The notes below the pieces were generated by a model. It had not been told where the DNA came from, did no database searches, and worked only from the letters and a program-made list of their open reading frames with translations. From Phoenix dactylifera (Eukaryota; Streptophyta; Magnoliopsida; Arecales; Arecaceae): a stretch of DNA of 64,000 nucleotides. This document shows positions 57,823-64,000 of this stretch, in pieces (within the stretch, counting starts at the first letter, position 1; every line of letters starts with the position of its first letter). The translations under genes were made by a program, and so were the position numbers. The DNA lies in NCBI RefSeq assembly GCF_009389715.1, contig NC_052395.1, positions 23,919,482 to 23,983,481 of the forward strand, written 5' to 3'.

Positions 57823-58739
57823 TCTTGGCCATCTTGTTCGAATTAATGCTCGTTAACACCAGTTTCTGGCTTATTACTACTCCAAATCATAATGTCAAAA
57901 TTTTGTGCTACTTATGTTGAGAATTTATATATTGGGACTAAGATTGATGGGTAGCACGGCAGGATTGCACATATATTCTATTTTCTATAGGATAGCTAAC
58001 ATTAGCTTTATTTAAATTTTTAGAAAGGGTTTATGATTGGGTTTATATAATATGATTGCTTTATTTTATTTAATTATGTTATTTTTAGCATATTTATAGT
58101 CATAAATAATGCACTTTATACCCAGACTCAATTGTGAACTACTAAGGTCAAGTTTGATTTCATCTCTATTGCAAGATAAATAGCAAACTTTGATGCCGAT
58201 AAATCCACAATATCAAGGCTGTGAGGTTTCGGATTGCTTCATGATTCAACAAAAAAGATGCAAAACAAACTGCAAGGAAATGCTCGTTTTTTGAAAGTTT
58301 TAACTTGTTTTCGATCGTTAACACGGAGGATTGAGTTAGGGCAGAAAGTGAATATGCATGTAGATCTCTATCTAGACGTATCTTCAGCAAAATTACAAAA
58401 TCCAATGTTCTATTCAGAGCTCATGAGCTCGTAGATAGGCATGAGTAGAGTTGTTAGCTTTAGAAGGTTCTAGTAGGGATATAAGATTATAAAAGGTTAG
58501 ACGAAGGTAGGGGTAAAAATGAATCGGATAATATTAATTTGGATCTATCTGAATATGAATATAGATTTGAGTATCTCAGCAATATTTATATTATTTTAAA
58601 AAAAACAGATATAAATATAGATAAATAGCTATTCTATTTGTACTCGAATATCCAATTCTATTTGTTACCTTATTTAGTCTTATATAGCATTCATAAATTT
58701 TTAAGAGAATAAATAACTTTGTTAATGTGTTACTGGCTT
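57823..58739. other. 3' flank and repeat-like DNA
   Basis: AT-rich 3' flank. From about 58511 (AGGGGTAAAAATGAATCGG) the sequence looks like the start of a MITE-type repeat, with no clear far end. Confidence 0.4.
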
Positions 58740-59300
58740 AATTTATCTTTTATTTGGAGATCTCTTGGATTTTATAGCCACAAGATTATAACTATCCATC
58801 TTATATTTGTGTCAATATCCATTTTTTATTATTCGATATATCCGTTTCCATTTATAATAAATATGAATATAAAATTTTTACATCTAATTAAAATACATAT
58901 CCATATCTGTATTCCTCAAACATAAACGGAAACAAATATGGCTATGCTGATATCTAATCCATATTCAATCTACTATTTTCCATGGGCTATAAAATGATAT
59001 AGGGTGATTAGTGGATCTTTAGGTTCTTCTATTTGCTGATCTCTTTGAATTTATGGCCACAAGATTAAAACTATCCATCTTATATTTGTGTTGATATCCA
59101 TTTTCCATTATCCGATATATCCGTTTCCATTTACAATGCATATGAATATAAAATTTTTACATCTAATTAAAATATATATCTATATCTATATTCGTCAAAC
59201 GTAAACAGAAACAAATATGGCTACGCTGATATCTAAACCATATTCAATCTACTATTTTCCATGGGCTATAAAATGAGATAGGGTGATTAGTGGATCTCCG
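58740..59300. repeat. 279-bp tandem duplication
   Basis: GCCACAAGATTA(T/A)AACTATCC at 58777 recurs at 59056. The following roughly 230 bases, through CCATGGGCTATAAAATGA and AGGGTGATTAGTGGATCT, are nearly the same in both units. It is non-coding. Confidence 0.85.
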
Positions 59301-61088
59301 GGTACAGACATTAGATGCTTGGCCTGCTTACATCCCCCCTAAGCTACGGCTGGATTTGGTCCAGGCCAGGTCAGCACATCCTCCTGCTTGAGCCTGAAAC
59401 TGCTTGGTCCAAACATATTTTAGATCTGTTGCACAAAAGTATGAGCTCATAACATTTTTATATACTTTGAGAAAGCTAACACATAACATATATACTATGA
59501 TCTGAGAAGCAAGTGTTTTTGGATACCATGATTTGAATAAGAACTTGAACGAATAACACAGTAGATTGCCAATCTACATTCAGCTTCGGGCCAGGTGGGC
59601 GAGCTGGATTAATTCTTAATTCGAGTCCTGCCTCAAAATCCAATTGCATCTTGGATTCCAGGGCCAGACCCAACCTAAACTTTTCCTGACCGAGCCGAAA
59701 AGCCAACCTGAAGCTCGACCAGCCTGACAGACCTTGGACCAGCCTAGCGCCCAAAACTCTTGCCCATGCCTCGTTTGCCCCAGGCTTAAAGAGGCCTTGC
59801 ATAACCCAAATTCCCACTTTATGACTGATCCAACTTGAGAAGATGACTTGATTCGAGTGAGTATTATTTGAGCCATATAAGTTTTTTATCTTTTTTTTTT
59901 TTTCTTTTGAGAAAAATAATTCTTTGTTTCTTTTTAATAGATGATCTTCTTGTAAAAACAAAAGCGTTCTTAGTGCGTTACTGATGAAAAGTCATGCTTG
60001 CCAATGTTTTCTTTAGCTAGAACTTTTTGCCTCTCGTGTTGTGATGCCAGGAAGACGAGCAAAAGATTGCCTAAAACAATAGTTTTAGCAAGAATCTTTT
60101 GAAACAAATCGGAAATGCAAGACCTAACTAGAAGCAGAATAAGTTAAGAAGATAAGAGTGGACAAACCCGGCCCAGCAACCTAGAGATTTTTTTTTATAA
60201 TAAATTTAGACATAAGTGGCATCCCATGGATAAAAAGGCCTAATTAATCGATGGAGTTGCACATGTGATCATGGAATTATCTTGATTCCACATCTCTCAC
60301 ATTTACACCCTCGTGCATTATAATTTATTGTCCCTGCATGCAATATCATAATTGAGGTCATAGGCATATAAATAGCATCCGGTGGAGACATGAAATTAAG
60401 AATATATGATGATATTAGTAGCAGGATAACGTGAAGTATCTGGAGGAGGTGATATGTTAAAAGTCTCCTCGAACCCAGTGCATCAATAAAACAAATCTTA
60501 TAGCCAATCCAACCCAACTTAGAAGTTCTTGAAGCTTGAATTCAAATTTGACTCATGTTTGAAAAACCTAATCCAACTCGGCCAGCTTGCAAACCTAGTG
60601 ATGCCGCTAGCATCAACCAGCAGCATTTTTAACAATAACAATCTACCACCATGTTTCGTGCAGCTAATTTCTTGAAGCTTTTTTAACATTTAGCTTTCCC
60701 ACCCATTGAAACAGAAAATGCAATTGAAGACCAATATAAACAGCAAATGCGATTATTTATTAGCATCAAATTTCATACAATTTTTAAGTTGCACATGGTA
60801 GAGGCCTATGTTTTGAATCCTGGTGGTGGCAACGCGTATTTCTCAAAAATTTTCTTCAAAGGAAAAGAGAATATAGATTTGTATAATTTTCTTTTCTCCA
60901 AACATATTGCATCGCATCAAATATGATCAAGTGATGTAGGTTTTAGTGTATCTCATCAAAAAAAAAAAAAAGGATTTAGTGTAGGTGCAAATGGAAGGAT
61001 CATACAATCATCTTTTATTCATCTGCATGAGAACTATATATGTGATCATGAATGCATGAAATTAGCATTATGAAACAGGTTGATATCA
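59301..61088. other. Intergenic
   Basis: 59340-59850 is enriched in GGCC/CCTGG motifs spaced like the low-complexity GGGCTTGGGC-type repeats of plant MITEs. Otherwise AT-rich. No gene found. Confidence 0.4.

Positions 61089-61173
<85 letters not shown>
61089..61173. repeat. (CA)n(TA)n microsatellite
   Basis: A short CA run followed by about 38 TA units. Confidence 0.95.
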
Positions 61174-61174
<1 letters not shown>

Positions 61175-61297
61175 CCATGACCAATACGACTGCCGACTCG
61201 CCGAGCACGTCCTGGTGCAGGGATGAGCCTGTCCCGGTCGCAGTGGCTCCATCTCCCCCTCTGCTTTTGTTGGCGAGAAGAGGGGGATTTGGGAGTG

Positions 61298-61769
61298 ATT
61301 TATGGTGGATTCACTAAATGAGATTTGGTAAGGCACCTAATTAGGAGATGTTATGGTGGATTCACTAACAGAGATTGGGTAAGGCTCCTAATTAGGAGAT
61401 GTGTTTGAATTAGATGCGGTTGTTATGGAGAGTTTTTCTCCTACGATTGTTTGCCTGTTTGGATCTGCCTTCTATTGTTGCCTTTGGCCTTTATATAGGT
61501 CTATGCTGGTGTATTCTTTGTTAACATAGTGAATAAAAAGATCCCATCTCTCTTCTCTCGTGGACGTAGGCTTTCAAGCCGAACCACGTAAAATTGTTTG
61601 TTCTCTGTTTCGTTCTTTGTTTTGACATGGTATCAGAGCAGGAAGAAGGCAAGGTCGATGCCATTGGTTTGAGTTGTTTGTCGATCTAGTTTTGGCACCA
61701 AAGGTTATCCGAATAAGTGTTTCTTTTAGATCGTTTTTTCTTCTGATCTGATTGTGTTTCCTCTCCTTA
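61298..61769 (+). mobile_element. Copia-type LTR end with primer site
   Basis: Bases up to CA at 61627 look like an LTR: TTATATAGG (about 61492) resembles a TATA box and AATAAA follows at about 61533. TGGTATCAGAGCAGG (61628-61642) directly after is a Met-tRNA primer site. A 51-base unit (TTATGGTGGATTCACTAA...) is duplicated in tandem at 61298-61400. The leader stops abruptly at 61769, where a different repeat begins. Confidence 0.65.
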
Positions 61770-64000
61770 TGTCACGCCCCGAACCCAGCACCCGGGTCCG
61801 GTACGCGACCGGCCGCATGAGCCCTAGAGCAGTGCCCTAAAGATCATGCAAGGCCTATGATTAACAAGAATTCCAATAAATCCACAACTAATTTAGAAAT
61901 TCAAATAGACAAATCCGACATGTCCAAATAAACAAATTAGTTCAATTACGAGCTCTTCAAATGTTCATCGACATCAAAGAAGGATAAACAACTAACTAAC
62001 TAATGACTCTGGTGCTCGCACTCTGCGCCCATCCCATCCAAAACTATGCAACCTGCAACTCTGGTAAAGAAAAAGAAGAAAAGGGGGTGAGCTTTACAGC
62101 CCAGTAAGAATTCCTACACATCCATACCAACACAATAATAATATGAATTTGAAAGCCACGACAAATTGATGCACATTTCATGAAATCATAAACCGGCTAT
62201 CAAAAGACTCAAATAATCAATATAAGTATGTACGTCAAATATCAATGAAAGTCCAACCACGCAAGAATGATATAGCATACGATAGCTCATAAATCTTCAT
62301 TAATGTTTTCAATGCTTTTTCTTTCCATTCTATATTAACTTGATCCGGATCAATTATCTTTCCGACTTTGGGCTACATCCCGGTCACGTTTCCGGCCCGT
62401 GACGGGGCAATCGATAGTATCACATTTCCAGCCTGTGACGGGGCAATCGATAGTATCACATTTCCAGCCTGTGACGGGGCAATCGATAGTATCACATTTC
62501 CAGCCTGTGACGGGGCAATCGATAGTATCACATTTCCAGCCTGTGACGGGGCAATCGATAGTATCACATTTCCAGCCTATGACGGGGCAATCGATGGTAT
62601 CACATTTCCAGCCTGTGACGGGGCAATCGATAGTATCACATTTCCAGCCTGTGATGGGGCAATCAATAATAACGAGATAAGCCCAAAGTCCCTGTTCATT
62701 TAATCAATTCACAAACACACATCCATTCCCTTTTCCACTTTATTTCCGGCCTAGACTAACCATGGTCACGTTTCCGGCCCGTGACAGGGCAATCGCTATA
62801 ACATGGTTAGTCCATACCACCACATCCATAATTTCAATTATGCAGGTATAAGTTATACACATACAAGCATCCATCACACTACCAACCACAAGCCAACACG
62901 ATCAAAATATAATTAAATATAAAACTATTTTGCTTTGTCTGGATCATAGCATATCAAACATATATAGTGCAAAAATATGTATATCATGTAGGATTGGCGT
63001 ACAAGGATTCTTACTGAAATTGTAGACAGACTCAAATACAGATCTGGATCACAACCTACGAGCTGGGGTGCTGAGTCCCCTGATCAAAACCTCCTGGCAC
63101 CGCTGACTCTTCCCCTACAACATCAATTATAAATCACAAACTAAATTATTTAATATTTAAATATTCTAAACCATAATTCACATCTACTATGGGGTCCATC
63201 ACCAGATCCCCAAACATCTCAATCCCTCCAGATCTAGGGTAGTCGGGGTGGCCCGACTCCCACCTTGCACCATCGGCCTATGTCGTCGCCAGCCGTGGCC
63301 GCAGCCATGCCGGCGACGATGGCCGGTCCCGATGAAGAGACCAACATAAAGGGATGATTCCTCTCTCTTCATGGTTGGGAATACATCTCCCTCCCTCAAA
63401 TCCTTTTTGATCCAAGGGCAACAACCATGGTGGTTGTGCCCTCTCCTTCCCCAACCCGACAACACCACAGGCCGAACTATCGCTGGCCGTCTCTGCTGCA
63501 GTCGCCGGCGATGGTGGCCGGCCAAAAGAAAGAGAGAAGAGGGGGTCCCTCTTCTTCTTCTTTCCCAAACAACCGAAAGGGTCCCCCCCTTTCCTTCATC
63601 ACCAACCGAAGATCCACTGACAGTGGATCGACCTCCCACCCGGCGGCAACCCCAGTGGCCTCCTCCCTGCCGTCGTCACCGCCGGTGGCCAACCGCCGTC
63701 GTCGCCGGCCGGCGGCTAACCAACGAGGGGAAAGAGGAGGAGAGGACGGGATCACGAGGAAGAAGGCCTCGGATCCGCCATCCCCCATCTCCAAGCAACC
63801 TACAATCCCTCCCAAATCCTCCCACAAACTCGATCAACCCCCAATGCCATGGATCCCGGCCAACAGGCGGCCGGCGGCGACGAAATCCGAAGGAGAAAAG
63901 CCGAAACAGGGGTACCCTGTTTCGGATCCTTCTCCGACGGTCTCGTCGGTCAAATCCCCACCATCACCGCCCTAAGTCTAGGAAATGAAGCGCAAAGAAA
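61770..64000. mobile_element. Dispersed LTR-like repeat, runs off the window
   Basis: Starts TGTCACGCCCCGAACCCAGC at 61770 with a sharp composition change. It contains GGGGTGAGCTTTACAGCCCAGTAAG (about 62086), a layout seen in long plant LTRs. It includes the 36-bp minisatellite and, from about 63225, GC-rich low-complexity sequence with overlapping open frames in several phases. The palindrome CCGAAACAGGG/CCCTGTTTCGG lies at about 63901-63925. No terminal partner is in the window, so the type is uncertain. Confidence 0.4.
62389..62676. repeat. 36-bp minisatellite, eight units
   Basis: Unit TTTCCAGCCTGTGACGGGGC plus 16 more bases (AATCGATAGTATCACA). Units begin at 62389, 62425, 62461, 62497, 62533, 62569, 62605 and 62641; the first and last are diverged, and a lone related unit is at 62768. 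Because 36 is a multiple of three, it yields false open frames on both strands. Confidence 0.95.

Noticed and set aside
62389..62676. Regular 36-bp repeats as a CRISPR array
   Set aside because: Units abut with no spacers, and the setting is a plant nuclear repeat; it is a minisatellite.
62368..62703. Long open frames over the minisatellite
   Set aside because: They exist on both strands and in several frames because the 36-bp period is a multiple of three.
63371..63988. Overlapping Pro/Arg-rich ORFs at the window end
   Set aside because: Open in several frames on both strands owing to GC-rich composition; no motif, and inside a repeat.
1..64000. tRNA, rRNA or other known structural RNA genes
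   Set aside because: No convincing tRNA A and B boxes or rRNA sequence seen by eye; tRNAscan-SE would settle it.
1..64000. A novel multi-gene defence or biosynthetic system
   Set aside because: The genes are independent housekeeping or wall genes plus transposons; nothing suggests a coordinated new system.

Overview
This is nuclear DNA from a flowering plant. The genes have GT-AG introns and plant-specific families (GAUT12/IRX8, ATG18 with a BCAS3 domain, F-box/LRR), and most of the rest is plant transposable elements. Codon use, AT-rich intergenic DNA and the style of the repeats suggest a monocot, most likely a palm; that is inference, since no search could be run.

Layout. 1-20.1 kb holds three related F-box/LRR (FBD-like) units on the + strand: a broken 3' tail (A, 1-502), an intact three-exon gene (B, 4121-5735) and a decayed copy (C, about 17879-20085). 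B and C both have a cut-down F-box. Copy C is split by a 618-bp foldback element with an 8-bp target duplication, and a complete 9.8-kb Ty1/copia element (7400-17211) sits between B and C. The copia has near-identical LTRs, a 5-bp target duplication, a Met-tRNA primer site and a gag-pol broken by two stops and a homopolymer frameshift. Its leader carries four copies of a 20-base hairpin whose flanks differ but still pair.

21.1-25.6 kb (minus strand) is a six-exon GAUT12/IRX8-type glycosyltransferase gene (532 aa), a secondary-wall gene. 29.7-36.4 kb is a nearly full-length but dead L1-like LINE (ORF1, endonuclease, RT, RNase H, poly-A). Four more 3'-truncated LINE pieces lie at 1.6, 6.0, 36.5 and 51.3 kb in both orientations.

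40.5-49.7 kb (minus strand) is a seven-exon ATG18f/g/h-type autophagy gene (904 aa). Its 5-kb last intron holds a hAT-like element nested inside a second CAAGG-ended foldback element. 57.2-57.8 kb is an intronless gene for a predicted plastid protein of unknown function.

The remaining sequence is intergenic: further MITE-like elements (6.3, 52.2 and 56.1-56.9 kb), LTR fragments (54.6, 61.3 and 61.8 kb), microsatellites and a 36-bp minisatellite (62.4 kb). The genes appear independent. There is no operon-like or cluster logic apart from the tandem F-box family.
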